DNA from: Vulcanimicrobiota bacterium
GTDB lineage: Bacteria; Vulcanimicrobiota; Vulcanimicrobiia; Vulcanimicrobiales; Vulcanimicrobiaceae
Reading direction: 5' to 3'
Assembly (NCBI GenBank): GCA_003164495.1
Contig: PLTN01000170.1
Span: 1 to 64,000 of the forward strand
Length of the DNA stretch: 64,000 nt
Positions 33,736 through 42,595 of the stretch are shown one piece after another. The translations under genes and the position numbers were made by a program. The notes beneath the pieces were generated by a model. The model ran no database searches, was not told where the DNA came from, and saw only the letters and a program-made list of their open reading frames with translations. Numbering within the stretch: the first letter of the stretch is position 1; every line of letters begins with the position of its first letter.

Positions 33736-36029
33736 TAGAGGACCGCGGTCACCGTGAGCAGGCCCTGGGCGCCGGCCGACCATTGAGTCGTGTTGAACCC
33801 GTTGTTGACCTTGATCAAGTACTGGTAGCCCGTCAGGTTGAGGACGCTCAGCGCCACCCCGAGGCGATGCGGCGTGGCCTTGCGGCCGATCGACGCGTCG
33901 AACGTCAGGTGCGGCGGCAACCGGCCGGTGCCGTTCTCGAACTGGATCGGGTAACCCGTTCCGTAGTCGGAGCCGACCGATGCGGAGTACTCGCCCTCGC
34001 GGCCGAACCGCCACGCGTAGCCGTCCTTGACCGCGACGGCTTGATCGTGATCCTCCGGTTGCAGCGACGTGTCGGAAATCGCGGACGGCGGGAAGAGAAA
34101 CGTTCCGCCGGAGATGCCGCCGGCGACCGACTGCGAGAACGTTCCCGAGAGGTACCAGTTGGCATGCGGTTGGCGGCCCTCGAGGCGCAACTCGAGACCA
34201 TGCGCCAGCCCGAGCGCGTTGTTGAACACGGCGAAGATCGGCGTCGGAAAGATCTGCGTCGTGTCGAGCACGTTCCACACGTTGCGCTGCCAGGCGTTGA
34301 CGTAACCCTCGATGCCGTTGCCGAACGAATGTGCGAGGCCGGCCTCGTAGTACGATTCGGTTTGCGGCTTCAGGTCGTAGACCGGTAACGCGTCCGAGGG
34401 CGATCCGCCGCCGACGATGTCGGCATCGCGCCGCGTGTCTTCGAGCGACGGTGCGCCGTAGAGCCGCCCGTAGTAGACATGGAACGTCGTGTCCGGCGCG
34501 ACGCGTACGTTCGCGCCGATGCGCGGTTGCACTTGATTGCCTTGTACAAACCCGTCGGACTCATCGTAGCGCAGGCCCACTTGGAGCGAGAAGGCCGCCG
34601 TCGGCGTCCATTTGTCTTGCGCGTACGCAGCGTAGGCGGAACCGTGCTGCGCGGTATTGTCGAGAAACGGCGCCGCACCGGCCGTGACGATCGTCTCGGC
34701 GCTGGTGAAATTTTCCACCGAGCCTTCGATGCCGGCTTTGAACGCGTGGCTGCCGCTGTCGTGACCGTAGACCGTGCGCAATCCGAACGACGTCGCGCGG
34801 CGATCGGAGTCGAGTCCGTCGAGCGAACACGGCGGTGCGGCCGGCGCACAATCGTTCGCGCCGTAGTCGAGCGCCAGCACGTCGTCGGCAAGATCACCCG
34901 CGTACACGACGCGGCTCGAGCGGAACCACGGGATGACCTGCTCGTAGGCACCGCCGGCCGAGGTGTGCGTGTAGTTTGCACTGCCGAAACTGGTGTACTC
35001 GAGTTGTACGTCGTCTTGGCCCGGCACGTTGACGATCGAATCGACCGGCGTCAGCGTTGGATTGACCGGGATCTGATAGGTGTTGAACTGGTTGGAGTAG
35101 TTGAACGCCAGCGTGTCGTGCGGGCCCATGTTCGTGATGGTGCGCAAGAAGAGATCCGACAGGCTCGCGCCATCGTGTGCTTGCGCCTGCGTCGGCGCAT
35201 CGAGACCGCGGTTGCTCCCTTGCGTGTTCGCATCGAGGAACACGTCGGTCGACCCGATCCGCGAAGCCTGCGAGAAACCGTACTGCGAGGTGCCGTAGGT
35301 TCCGATGCCCGCGGAGAACTGCGTGAGCGAACCGTTCGGGATGTCGATGTCGCGCTTGGTCACGATGTTGACCACCGCGCCCGCGCGCTGGCCGCCGAAC
35401 TCTGCCGGGAACGCCCCGGTGAAGATCTCCAGCGAGTCGATGTTGCGGGGGTCGATCACCTCCGAGAAGTTGGAGCTGGTCGTGAGCGGCACCGGCGCGC
35501 CGTCGACTTCATAGGTGACGCCGTGAAAGCCGTGTGCCACCGGTTCGTCGAACGAGAACTCGACGATGCCGGGAACCGTTTCCACCAGCCGGTTGAGGCT
35601 CTGCGACTGGGGCATCGCCGCGATATCGGCGCTGGTGAACGTGGCAACGGATACCGGATTTCCGCCGACGCCGCGCGTCGTCGCGACCGTGCGTCCGATC
35701 TCCGCGGTCGCCCCGATCGCGAGCGCAACGGTGGATACGGAATCCGTCGAAACGTCGACGTCGCTCTGAGCGGCCGGTTTGCCGGCGCTCTCCGCGCGCA
35801 CGGTGTAGCGCCCGAACGCGATCTGTTGGAATGTGAAGCGGCCCCCTGCGTCGGTGACCGTCGTCGCCGTCGTGCCCTCGCCCACGATCGTAACGCGAAC
35901 GCCGGCGGTTGCCGCGCCGTCGATCGTGACGGTGCCGCGCACGGTACCGGTCACGGCGGCCTGCGCCGGCAATGAGAGCATAGGTAATACGAGCGCTGCG
36001 AGCAGCGCTGCTATCCATCGTCCGTTCAT
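33735..36029 (-). CDS. TonB-dependent receptor, probable metal (copper?) uptake
   Basis: 764 residues. Signal peptide to AQAA, then a carboxypeptidase-regulatory-like beta domain (GTVRGTVTIDGAATAGVRVT, GRFTFQQIAFGRYTVRAE), a plug (SLNRLVETVPGIVEFSFDEP, IDSLEIFTGAFPAEFGGQRA, GAVVNIVTKRD) and a barrel with landmark QDKWTPTAAFSLQVGLRYDE; it ends GAQGLLTVTAVL, without the usual terminal Phe. It follows the CusF-like gene by 2 bases and precedes the zinc/manganese importer, hence the metal suggestion. Confidence 0.85.
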   Translation of the reverse strand: MNGRWIAALLAALVLPMLSLPAQAAVTGTVRGTVTIDGAATAGVRVTIVGEGTTATTVTDAGGRFTFQQIAFGRYTVRAESAGKPAAQSDVDVSTDSVSTVALAIGATAEIGRTVATTRGVGGNPVSVATFTSADIAAMPQSQSLNRLVETVPGIVEFSFDEPVAHGFHGVTYEVDGAPVPLTTSSNFSEVIDPRNIDSLEIFTGAFPAEFGGQRAGAVVNIVTKRDIDIPNGSLTQFSAGIGTYGTSQYGFSQASRIGSTDVFLDANTQGSNRGLDAPTQAQAHDGASLSDLFLRTITNMGPHDTLAFNYSNQFNTYQIPVNPTLTPVDSIVNVPGQDDVQLEYTSFGSANYTHTSAGGAYEQVIPWFRSSRVVYAGDLADDVLALDYGANDCAPAAPPCSLDGLDSDRRATSFGLRTVYGHDSGSHAFKAGIEGSVENFTSAETIVTAGAAPFLDNTAQHGSAYAAYAQDKWTPTAAFSLQVGLRYDESDGFVQGNQVQPRIGANVRVAPDTTFHVYYGRLYGAPSLEDTRRDADIVGGGSPSDALPVYDLKPQTESYYEAGLAHSFGNGIEGYVNAWQRNVWNVLDTTQIFPTPIFAVFNNALGLAHGLELRLEGRQPHANWYLSGTFSQSVAGGISGGTFLFPPSAISDTSLQPEDHDQAVAVKDGYAWRFGREGEYSASVGSDYGTGYPIQFENGTGRLPPHLTFDASIGRKATPHRLGVALSVLNLTGYQYLIKVNNGFNTTQWSAGAQGLLTVTAVL

Positions 36030-36031
36030 CG

Positions 36032-36340
36032 TTAGCGACCGTGCTTCGGATCGGGGCGGATGTCGGTTCCCGGCCAGGGCACGATCGACGTATCGATCGT
36101 GGCGTAGATGACCTCACCCACGTGCAGCTTGCGTAAGTCGGCGCGGCGCACGGGTTCCACTTCCATCGTCATCGCCATCGGCATCATCGGAAACGGGTCG
36201 TGATGGATCATGAAGGTGCTGCGTTTTGGATCGATCTTCACGATCGTCCCGTGAATGTGGGCGATCGTTTGCGGCGTCGTCGCCGCAATAGTCAGCGCCA
36301 TGCCGGCGCCGACGACCGCATGAAAAAATTGCGTCGTCAT
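36032..36340 (-). CDS. CusF-like periplasmic copper-binding protein
   Basis: 102 residues. A hydrophobic leader (FFHAVVGAGMALTIAATTPQ) is followed by the CusF OB-fold pattern AHIHGTIVKIDPKRSTFMIH then a Met-rich stretch PFPMMPMAMTMEVEPV, matching the His/Met copper site region of CusF; a canonical Trp is not in the usual place. CusF chaperones Cu(I)/Ag(I) in the periplasm. Two bases from the TonB receptor gene. Confidence 0.8.
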   Translation of the reverse strand: MTTQFFHAVVGAGMALTIAATTPQTIAHIHGTIVKIDPKRSTFMIHHDPFPMMPMAMTMEVEPVRRADLRKLHVGEVIYATIDTSIVPWPGTDIRPDPKHGR

Positions 36341-36388
36341 GTGTTCTCCGTCAGTTGTGCACAGTACGCCCCGGAACGGGGCAATGGA

Positions 36389-37063
36389 TTAGCGCACGAA
36401 CGACGGCGGGGCACGTAAGCCGCGACCGGCGGCGAGCACGGGAACGGCGTGGCCGAAATCGACGACGGGCGGGACGCGCTGCACGTGCACGTCGGCCGCG
36501 TCGGCGGCGTATGCAATAGCGGCAACGAGGGCGACCAGGAGACGGCGCCCAAGCGCAAGCACGATACGGCCGGCTACGATGCCGAGCACCGTCGCAGCGA
36601 GGGCGCAGAGGACGAGCAGTGCGACGAGCATGACACAAACGGGCAATGCGGGTGGCGCGGAACGTTCCAGGCCCAACATCGCCGCGACCGCGCTCGCGCC
36701 ACCGACCAACAGCGTAGCGGCCGTGCGGACCGGCGGCAGTTGCGCCAGGGCGCCGGCAATCCTACGCTGCGTGAGCGCCCGATGCGGATCGCTCCACAGC
36801 ATGGCGATCGCCGCCAGCGTCAGGAGCGCGCTGGCGACGATGAGCGCGAGCACGATCGGGCAGATCATGATCATTCCCTGGCCCGGCGACTGCATCGAGC
36901 TCATGTCCATCCCCGGCATCATCGGCATCGCGCCCGCCGCCACGGGCAGCGCGATCTTATCCGTACATGCCAGGCTCGTCTGCGCGGCGAGCAGCATGGC
37001 CAGCACGGCTGATGTCAGCAACGCGACCAACGGGATGCTCGTTCGGGGGCGCGTGAGGGTCAC
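36389..37063 (-). CDS. Met-rich membrane protein, probable copper-related
   Basis: 224 residues with about four hydrophobic segments (LVALLTSAVLAMLLA, CPIVLALIVASALLTLAAIA, VCVMLVALLVLCALAATVLG and IVLALGRRLLVALVAAIAY). After the first lies a Met-rich periplasmic loop, GAMPMMPGMDMSSMQSPGQG, with Cys on both sides, suited to Cu(I). The C-terminus has a His/Pro tail. No family recognised. First gene of the unit with CusF-like and TonB receptor genes. Confidence 0.6.
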   Translation of the reverse strand: MTLTRPRTSIPLVALLTSAVLAMLLAAQTSLACTDKIALPVAAGAMPMMPGMDMSSMQSPGQGMIMICPIVLALIVASALLTLAAIAMLWSDPHRALTQRRIAGALAQLPPVRTAATLLVGGASAVAAMLGLERSAPPALPVCVMLVALLVLCALAATVLGIVAGRIVLALGRRLLVALVAAIAYAADAADVHVQRVPPVVDFGHAVPVLAAGRGLRAPPSFVR

Positions 37064-37144
37064 CTAACTGCCATTCAGGGACCCTGTTGGCAAAATCCCC
37101 TAGCCAAGGCTCGGGGCGCTCTTCTCCCGAACCGGCTACGGCTG

Positions 37145-37717
37145 ATGGGGGTACCGCGGAAACCGCCCGAGCCGCCGTCGCAAGAGGCGACGGAGTTCCT
37201 AGAACGCGCGATGGAGCAGTACGGCAAGGCCACATACAACTTCGCCTACCGCCTGACCGGGAACGAGGCCGACGCCCGTGACCTGACCCAGGAGGCGTTT
37301 ATTCGCGTATACCGGGCCTGGCGGTCGTTTCAGCCCGGCACGTCCTTCCTATCGTGGATTTACCGGATCGTGACGAATTTGCACCGGGATGAACTTCGGC
37401 GGCAAAAAGGACGTTTCCAGGAAGAGATACCGGAAGACAATGCCCCCCAGGAGTACGGCGGGTCGAAGCCGCTCGCGGTGGACCCCGTCGAGGACTATAT
37501 GGCGGAGCAGTTGGGCGGACCGCTGGCCAAGGCGCTCTCCCTGCTCTCCACCGACCAGCGACAAGTTATCGTCCTCGCCGACATCGAGGAGTACAGCTAT
37601 CAGGAGATTGCCGAAATCATGGGGTGCTCGATCGGAACGGTACGCTCTCGCCTGCACCGCGCCCGCGCGTTGCTCCGCCGACTCGTCATTCGCGAACAGC
37701 AGCAAGCCCAATCGTAA
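37145..37717 (+). CDS. ECF (sigma-70 group 4) RNA polymerase sigma factor
   Basis: 190 residues. Region 2: YNFAYRLTGNEADARDLTQE then AFIRVYRAWRSFQPGTSFLS, WIYRIVTNLHRDELRR; region 4: LSTDQRQVIVLADIEEYSYQ, EIAEIMGCSIGTVRSRLHRA. The SigW/RpoE-like layout and following membrane anti-sigma show a release-controlled stress factor. ATG 37145. Upstream 80 bases hold no clear operator I can name. Confidence 0.94.
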   Translation: MGVPRKPPEPPSQEATEFLERAMEQYGKATYNFAYRLTGNEADARDLTQEAFIRVYRAWRSFQPGTSFLSWIYRIVTNLHRDELRRQKGRFQEEIPEDNAPQEYGGSKPLAVDPVEDYMAEQLGGPLAKALSLLSTDQRQVIVLADIEEYSYQEIAEIMGCSIGTVRSRLHRARALLRRLVIREQQQAQS

Positions 37718-37722
37718 AAACT

Positions 37723-38235
37723 ATGCATTACAACGCCGACACCCTTGACGACTATCTCCACGGCGCGCTCGGACCCGAACGCGACGCGACGATCCACGCC
37801 CATTTGGAAAGCTGCGCGCCTTGTCGCGCGCTGTACGACGAAGCCGCGTCGGTGCGCGATTGGCTGCAGAACGCGGCGCGTGCCGAAGAGCTCGAGTTTC
37901 CCTCGATCATCAAAGCCCGCGTCTGGGAACGCGTGCGCGAGCTACCCCAACCGGTTTCGTTCGCCGATCGTTTGCGCGCCCTGTGGCGTCCGATGATCGC
38001 CGTGCCGGTCGCCGCGGTCCTCGCGGTATTCGTCTACGTCGGGGTTCCCGGAATTCATGGCAGCGGTCAACCGGCCGGCGTCGCCGCGACCTATCTGCTC
38101 GAAGAACACGCCGCCGTGGCTTCCGACAACCCGCTCGCCGATCGCGGACTGATCGTCCCGGCATCGATGGTCGACGATCAGCAAACCAGCGGCTTGATCG
38201 ACGCCGGCGATACGGCGTCCGCATCCGGCCGGTAA
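37723..38235 (+). CDS. Membrane anti-sigma factor with zinc-binding (HC2) motif
   Basis: 170 residues from ATG 37723, 5 bases after the sigma factor stop. The anti-sigma domain has THLDDYL-type start (DTLDDYLHGALGPERDATIH) and the zinc motif HLESCAPCRALYDEA (His-x3-Cys-x2-Cys). One membrane segment, MIAVPVAAVLAVFVYVGV (about residues 86-103), leads to a short extracytoplasmic tail. It would hold the sigma factor inactive until signal-driven proteolysis or redox change. Confidence 0.9.
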   Translation: MHYNADTLDDYLHGALGPERDATIHAHLESCAPCRALYDEAASVRDWLQNAARAEELEFPSIIKARVWERVRELPQPVSFADRLRALWRPMIAVPVAAVLAVFVYVGVPGIHGSGQPAGVAATYLLEEHAAVASDNPLADRGLIVPASMVDDQQTSGLIDAGDTASASGR

Positions 38236-38237
38236 CG

Positions 38238-39275
38238 ATGCTCCGCCTCGCAGCAGCGCTCGCGATTGCCGCGGCGTGCATGTTGCCCGTGGGCGCGCTG
38301 GCCGCGAAAAAGGCGGCGCCGCCCGATGCGAACGCGCTCGTGCGCGCGGCGCTCGAGGCTCCGCGTCACGTTTCGTACGTCGGACAGATGCAAACGATCC
38401 GCTGGGGAACGCGCGTCGCGAGCGCGACGATCCAGCGCGTCGAACACCTCGCCCCGTCCAGCACCCGCCGCACGTTCTTGGCGCCCGAAGCGCTCTACGG
38501 CGAGTACGACATCACGCTCGGTACGACGACGACCAAAATCGATCCCAAACAGCACCGCGCGATGGTCTCGGAAAACCCCTCATCCGATAACGAAATTGCG
38601 ATGAACAGCAGCATCGCGCTGCTGGTCGCCAACTACCGTGCAGTCATCGGTCCGGTGGAGATCGTGGCGGCACGCCCCGCAACGACGATCTCGCTCGTGA
38701 ACCGCTACACGGGCGAACGCATGATGCGTCTGTGGATCGACAACGTCACCAAAGTCGTGCTCGCAAAAGAAGCCTACCACCAGGACGGATCGCTCGCCTG
38801 GCGGTCACGATTCGACGATATCCGCTTCACGGGCGAGATCCCGAGCGGCATTTTCTCGACCGCCATTCCATCCGACTTCCAACAAGTCGAAGGCCGGCGC
38901 TTCGCCGACATCAACGACGATTTGCAGCAAACGCTCGACGATGCCGGGTTCAAACCGGAAAACCCGCGCTATCTCCCCGATGGCTTCCACATCATCGGCG
39001 CGGAGAACTCGATCTTCCGCGGCCTGCACAACCTGCATCTGCTCTACAGCGACGGCATTCGCACGATCTCGCTGTTCGAGAACAACTCCGACTCCGAACC
39101 CGATTTCGGCGACGTGAAGCCGTCGATCACGCATTTCGAAGGGCACGACGCGCAATACGTCAAGGACGGCCCGACGACGCTCCTCACCTGGCGCGAACAC
39201 GGCCTCGCCTTCGCCCTCATCGGTGACCTCGACCTCAAAAACCTCACCGATATCGCAATAAGCGTCGTCCCCTAA
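38238..39275 (+). CDS. MucB/RseB-like periplasmic regulator
   Basis: 345 residues from ATG 38238, 2 bases after the anti-sigma stop. Signal peptide MLRLAAALAIAAACMLPVGA (to LAAK). The first domain is lipoprotein-like (VSYVGQMQTIRWGTRVASAT, MRLWIDNVTKVVLAKEAYHQ, DIRFTGEIPSGIFST); the second, after LDDAGFKPENPRYLPDGFHI, resembles the smaller MucB/RseB C-terminal domain (LLYSDGIRTISLFENNSD). It likely senses envelope lipid or protein stress for the sigma factor. Confidence 0.8.
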   Translation: MLRLAAALAIAAACMLPVGALAAKKAAPPDANALVRAALEAPRHVSYVGQMQTIRWGTRVASATIQRVEHLAPSSTRRTFLAPEALYGEYDITLGTTTTKIDPKQHRAMVSENPSSDNEIAMNSSIALLVANYRAVIGPVEIVAARPATTISLVNRYTGERMMRLWIDNVTKVVLAKEAYHQDGSLAWRSRFDDIRFTGEIPSGIFSTAIPSDFQQVEGRRFADINDDLQQTLDDAGFKPENPRYLPDGFHIIGAENSIFRGLHNLHLLYSDGIRTISLFENNSDSEPDFGDVKPSITHFEGHDAQYVKDGPTTLLTWREHGLAFALIGDLDLKNLTDIAISVVP

Positions 39276-39280
39276 AGTCG

Positions 39281-41017
39281 CTATTGGGCGATGCCGATGG
39301 CGTAGCCGTCGCGGCCGCGGTGTTTGACGTCGTAGAGTGCGGCGTCGGCGGCCTTGAGCATGTCGACCGGGTTCTCGGCGTCCATCGGAAAAACCGCACA
39401 GCCGACGCTGATCGTCACGCGAATGTCGTGCGCACCGGCGCGCAGCGTTTGATCGCGGATCGTACACAGTTTCGCCGCTACTTCTTCGGCTTGGTCTTGC
39501 GAATCGATCTCGGGTTGCAGCACGACGAACTCATCTCCGCCGATCCGGCCGATCGTATCGCTGTCGCGCAGCACCGAACGCAGCCACGACGAAACCGCGA
39601 TCAGCACGGCATCGCCCACGTGATGACCGTACGTGTCGTTGATCGTTTTGAAGTAGTCGATATCCACGTAGTGCGCGGCGAACGAACGCCGGTGACGGCG
39701 CGCCGAGAGCAGGGTCTGTTCGAGCCGGTCTTCGAGCAAGGCACGATTGGGTAAGCCGGTCAGCGCGTCACCGAACGCCAGCGTGTCGAGCCGCTTCGTG
39801 CGTTCGCCCTGCTGGATCGCCGAACCGATCAGGACGCCCAGCGCCCGGATATAGTCGCGATCCATCGTCGAGAGGTTCATCGGTGCCCCGGTTTGCACGA
39901 ACGCGACCGCACCGTAATGGGTACCCTCAACGGCGAGCGCAGTTCCGGCCAGCGACGGCGGATATGCTGCCGGATCGGAAAAGACGAAAACGTCCTCGCT
40001 CTTGAGTTCGGCGCGTATCCGATCACGCTCGGCCTCCAGCGGAATCTTCTGCGGCCGCGTACCGGCACTGAACGTGATCTCGAAGCGGTCGTTGTCGAAG
40101 CGCGCGACGTAGGCCCACTCCGCGCCGAGTTCCGCCACACCCGCCTCGAGGGCGGTTTTCACACGTTCTTCCTGCGCGACGCTCGCCGACGCGGCGATGC
40201 GGTACAGCTCGGCGATGCGCGTCGCTTGCCGGGCCGAATTACGCGCCGCCCGCCGTTCCTCGGTAACGTCGTGGATCATGCTGCAGAAGCCGCGCACCTC
40301 GCCGTCGAGGATCAACGGCACGCGCCGGCCGTTGATCTCGAGAGTGCCGCCGCTCTTGGTGTGGATCGGATGTTCGAACTCCGTCGTCTCCCCGCGCAGC
40401 ATCGCCGCGCGCACCGCTTCGACGTCGTAACCGGTGTCCGGGCCGAACAGTTCGGGCGTTTGCCCGATCATCTCGTCGAGCGTGTAGCCGGTGAGGCGCT
40501 CGGCCGCGCTGTTCACGCGCAAAAAGCGGCTCTCCAGGTCGTGCAGCGCGAGACCATCGGGGTGGTTCTCGAACAGCGACCGGAACTGCTGTTCCGAGCG
40601 CATGAACTGCCCGAGGATGTCTTGACGGTGGCGCAAGTCCCGGGCAAAACCGATGACGCCGACGATACGATTCCCCACGCGCGCCGGCACCAGCAGCGTA
40701 CGAACCGGGATCGGCTGGCCGTCTTCGCCGACGAAAACACTGCTGCTTTCCACCCGCTGGCCGAGCGTGACGCAGTGGGCGAAATCCCGCGCGGCCTTGG
40801 TGGCCGCCTCGAGCGTCATGTGCTCCGCGAAATGGCGTCCGAGCATCGAGGACGCGCGGTCGCTCCCGATCATTGCGCGTGCCACGGCATTGCCGGCCAC
40901 GACCCGGCCTTCGAGATCGTAAATCGCGATGGCGTCCCACGACCGCCGGAACGTCTCGGGCGCACGTTCGAGCAGCTTCAGATAGTCGTGGATGTCCGCC
41001 GGAACGTTTTCACTCAT
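39281..41017 (-). CDS. PAS-PAS-GAF diguanylate cyclase
   Basis: 578 residues. Two PAS domains (FRRSWDAIAIYDLEGRVVAG; RSLFENHPDGLALHDLESRF), a GAF-like domain (about 270-410), then GGDEF: FGDALTGLPNRALLEDRLEQ, the active site RIGGDEFVVL and the inhibitory RxxD (RDSD) five residues before it. It should make c-di-GMP with product inhibition. No membrane segments, so it senses inside the cell. The ATG at 41017 directly follows the U-run of a terminator hairpin and has no ribosome site. Confidence 0.92.
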   Translation of the reverse strand: MSENVPADIHDYLKLLERAPETFRRSWDAIAIYDLEGRVVAGNAVARAMIGSDRASSMLGRHFAEHMTLEAATKAARDFAHCVTLGQRVESSSVFVGEDGQPIPVRTLLVPARVGNRIVGVIGFARDLRHRQDILGQFMRSEQQFRSLFENHPDGLALHDLESRFLRVNSAAERLTGYTLDEMIGQTPELFGPDTGYDVEAVRAAMLRGETTEFEHPIHTKSGGTLEINGRRVPLILDGEVRGFCSMIHDVTEERRAARNSARQATRIAELYRIAASASVAQEERVKTALEAGVAELGAEWAYVARFDNDRFEITFSAGTRPQKIPLEAERDRIRAELKSEDVFVFSDPAAYPPSLAGTALAVEGTHYGAVAFVQTGAPMNLSTMDRDYIRALGVLIGSAIQQGERTKRLDTLAFGDALTGLPNRALLEDRLEQTLLSARRHRRSFAAHYVDIDYFKTINDTYGHHVGDAVLIAVSSWLRSVLRDSDTIGRIGGDEFVVLQPEIDSQDQAEEVAAKLCTIRDQTLRAGAHDIRVTISVGCAVFPMDAENPVDMLKAADAALYDVKHRGRDGYAIGIAQ

Positions 41018-41052
41018 AAAAGAACGGCGGCAGCCTTTCGACCCCGCCGTTC
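41018..41052 (-). terminator. Terminator/attenuator hairpin between spy-like and cyclase genes
   Basis: On the minus strand GAACGGCGG pairs with CCGCCGTTC and is followed by TTTT; the next base begins the ATG of the diguanylate cyclase. Confidence 0.8.
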
Positions 41053-41081
41053 CGGATATTCGGGCAGCCCCCGAAAGAACC

Positions 41082-41489
41082 TTACTGCGCGGGCGCCTGC
41101 GGCCCGGGAGCGTTAGGTTTCATGTGGCGCGCCTGCGCGAGCTTCGTGTGGAATTGGGTCCGCTGATCGGGCGTCAGCACGCCTTCGATCTGCTGGCGCA
41201 TCGCCAAGCGATTGGCGCGCCGGGTCTGTGGATCGGCGCCTTTGCCGGCCGCTCGTGAGTTCTTCATGATGCCCACGATCTGTTGCCGTTGCGCCGAGGA
41301 GAGGCCGAGGCCACGCATCGCGCTCATGTACGGATTGCGACGGTGATGGTGCCGGGGCTGTTGCTGGGACTGCTGTGCGGACGGTGCAGGCCCGGCCGCA
41401 GCGGGATTGGGGAACGTTTGCGCTGATGCGCTCAGCGGCATGGCGAGCGCAGCGAGTAACGCAAGCGCTCCTAAGTGATGTCGAACCAC
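41082..41489 (-). CDS. Spy/CpxP-like periplasmic LTxxQ protein
   Basis: 135 residues. Signal peptide MVRHHLGALALLAALAMPLS (to ASAQ), a Gln/His-rich linker (QQSQQQPRHHHRRN), then two LTxxQ motifs: LSSAQRQQIVGIMKN and LTPDQRTQFHTKLAQAR. Such proteins form a helical cradle that acts as an ATP-free chaperone or binds metals during envelope stress. It is monocistronic with the hairpin just after it. Confidence 0.85.
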   Translation of the reverse strand: MVRHHLGALALLAALAMPLSASAQTFPNPAAAGPAPSAQQSQQQPRHHHRRNPYMSAMRGLGLSSAQRQQIVGIMKNSRAAGKGADPQTRRANRLAMRQQIEGVLTPDQRTQFHTKLAQARHMKPNAPGPQAPAQ

Positions 41490-41547
41490 GGGGTACTCCT
41501 CGACGAAAGCGGTGTATACACGCTACGTCGACGAGGCCCCGATCGTC

Positions 41548-42159
41548 CTAAGAATGAGATGAGAGAATGCCGTTGAGCGCCGTCTGCAGCTCCGGCGGCG
41601 TGAGTTCACCGCTGTTGACGTACCGCACGACCTTGTTGCTGTCGATCATCACGATCGTCGGGTAGCCGCCCTGGAGATACTCGTTGGCGATCTTCAGATC
41701 GGGATCGAAGGCAATCGGGTAGGTGACGTTGAGCTTCTGCACCCACTCATTGATGTCGGCCTGATTCTCGGGCGAGCTGCCGTCAATACCGTACGGGCTG
41801 CCCGAAACGCCGATGAAGGCAACCCTGCCCGCATACTGTTTGGCGAGCGCATCGACGATCGGAACTTCGTGCTGACAGTGGGGGCACCACGACGCAAACA
41901 CTTCGAGGAACACCGGCGTGTTGACGCTGGCCAAATCGAACGGACCCGCGTTGCTCGTGATGCTGAACGTCGGTGCGGTCGAACCAACTTTGATCTTGGT
42001 CGCATCGGGGTTGACGGTCTGCGCGGCGTTCGAGATCGCGCCGGTATTGGCAAAGTGAATCGCTAGGCCCACGGCGATGACGACGACCGCCACCGTGATA
42101 TAGACCAAGGTCTTGCGGTTCAGCCAACCGGACGGCGAAGATGCTGCTGCCTTACTCAT
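41548..42159 (-). CDS. Membrane-anchored thioredoxin-like protein (TlpA/ResA type)
   Basis: 203 residues from ATG 42159. N-terminal anchor VYITVAVVVIAVGLAIHFA, then KIKVGSTAPTFSITSNAGPF, the active site FASWCPHCQHEVPIVDAL and the cis-Pro region GGYPTIVMIDSNKV. It faces the periplasm and reduces or forms disulfides. It overlaps by 8 bases the MauE-type gene, whose products often re-charge such proteins. Confidence 0.9.
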   Translation of the reverse strand: MSKAAASSPSGWLNRKTLVYITVAVVVIAVGLAIHFANTGAISNAAQTVNPDATKIKVGSTAPTFSITSNAGPFDLASVNTPVFLEVFASWCPHCQHEVPIVDALAKQYAGRVAFIGVSGSPYGIDGSSPENQADINEWVQKLNVTYPIAFDPDLKIANEYLQGGYPTIVMIDSNKVVRYVNSGELTPPELQTALNGILSSHS

Positions 42160-42595
42160 GACTCTCCATTCTACGATCCAGGGCGAGCGCCCCGGGAGCT
42201 TTCCAGGCAATGATGACGCTCACCAGCGTCAAGCCGAGGTCGCGCCCCACCTCGGGCCACGACGTCGTGGCCTTGTCGCTCGGGCCGAAACAGCCGCACG
42301 ACGTGCTGATACCGCGCATGACGGCTGAGGCGATAGCAACCGAGAACAGCGCCATTTCCGCGGCCGCAAACCACGCAGCAAAACGCGTGAACAAACCGAG
42401 AACCAGATACGCGCCGATCATCAGTTCGAGAAACGGCAAGAGCAGCGCGAGCGGCGCGATGAGCGGATGCGGCAGGATTTGGAAGCCCGCGATCTCCGAC
42501 GCGAACACGTCCGCATGACCGACCTTGAGCGCGCCGGCCGCAAGGAACACGCCGCCGAGAGCAAGGCGCAAGACCAAAACGATACGAGCGATCAT
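42152..42595 (-). CDS. MauE/DoxX-family membrane protein
   Basis: 147 residues with four membrane segments (IARIVLVLRLALGGVFLAAG, LIAPLALLLPFLELMIGAYL, AAWFAAAEMALFSVAIASAV, LGLTLVSVIIAWKAPG). The Cys pair in ISTSCGCFGPSDK is the MauE hallmark, linked to disulfide transfer for periplasmic proteins. ATG 42595 overlaps the deacetylase gene's TGA (ATGA); the frame upstream is a shadow. Partner of the thioredoxin-like gene. Confidence 0.88.
   Translation of the reverse strand: MIARIVLVLRLALGGVFLAAGALKVGHADVFASEIAGFQILPHPLIAPLALLLPFLELMIGAYLVLGLFTRFAAWFAAAEMALFSVAIASAVMRGISTSCGCFGPSDKATTSWPEVGRDLGLTLVSVIIAWKAPGALALDRRMESHE

Noticed and set aside
34479-35975. 498-codon plus-strand frame opposite the TonB receptor
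   Set aside because: Composition is shadow-like and the minus frame has signal peptide, plug and barrel.
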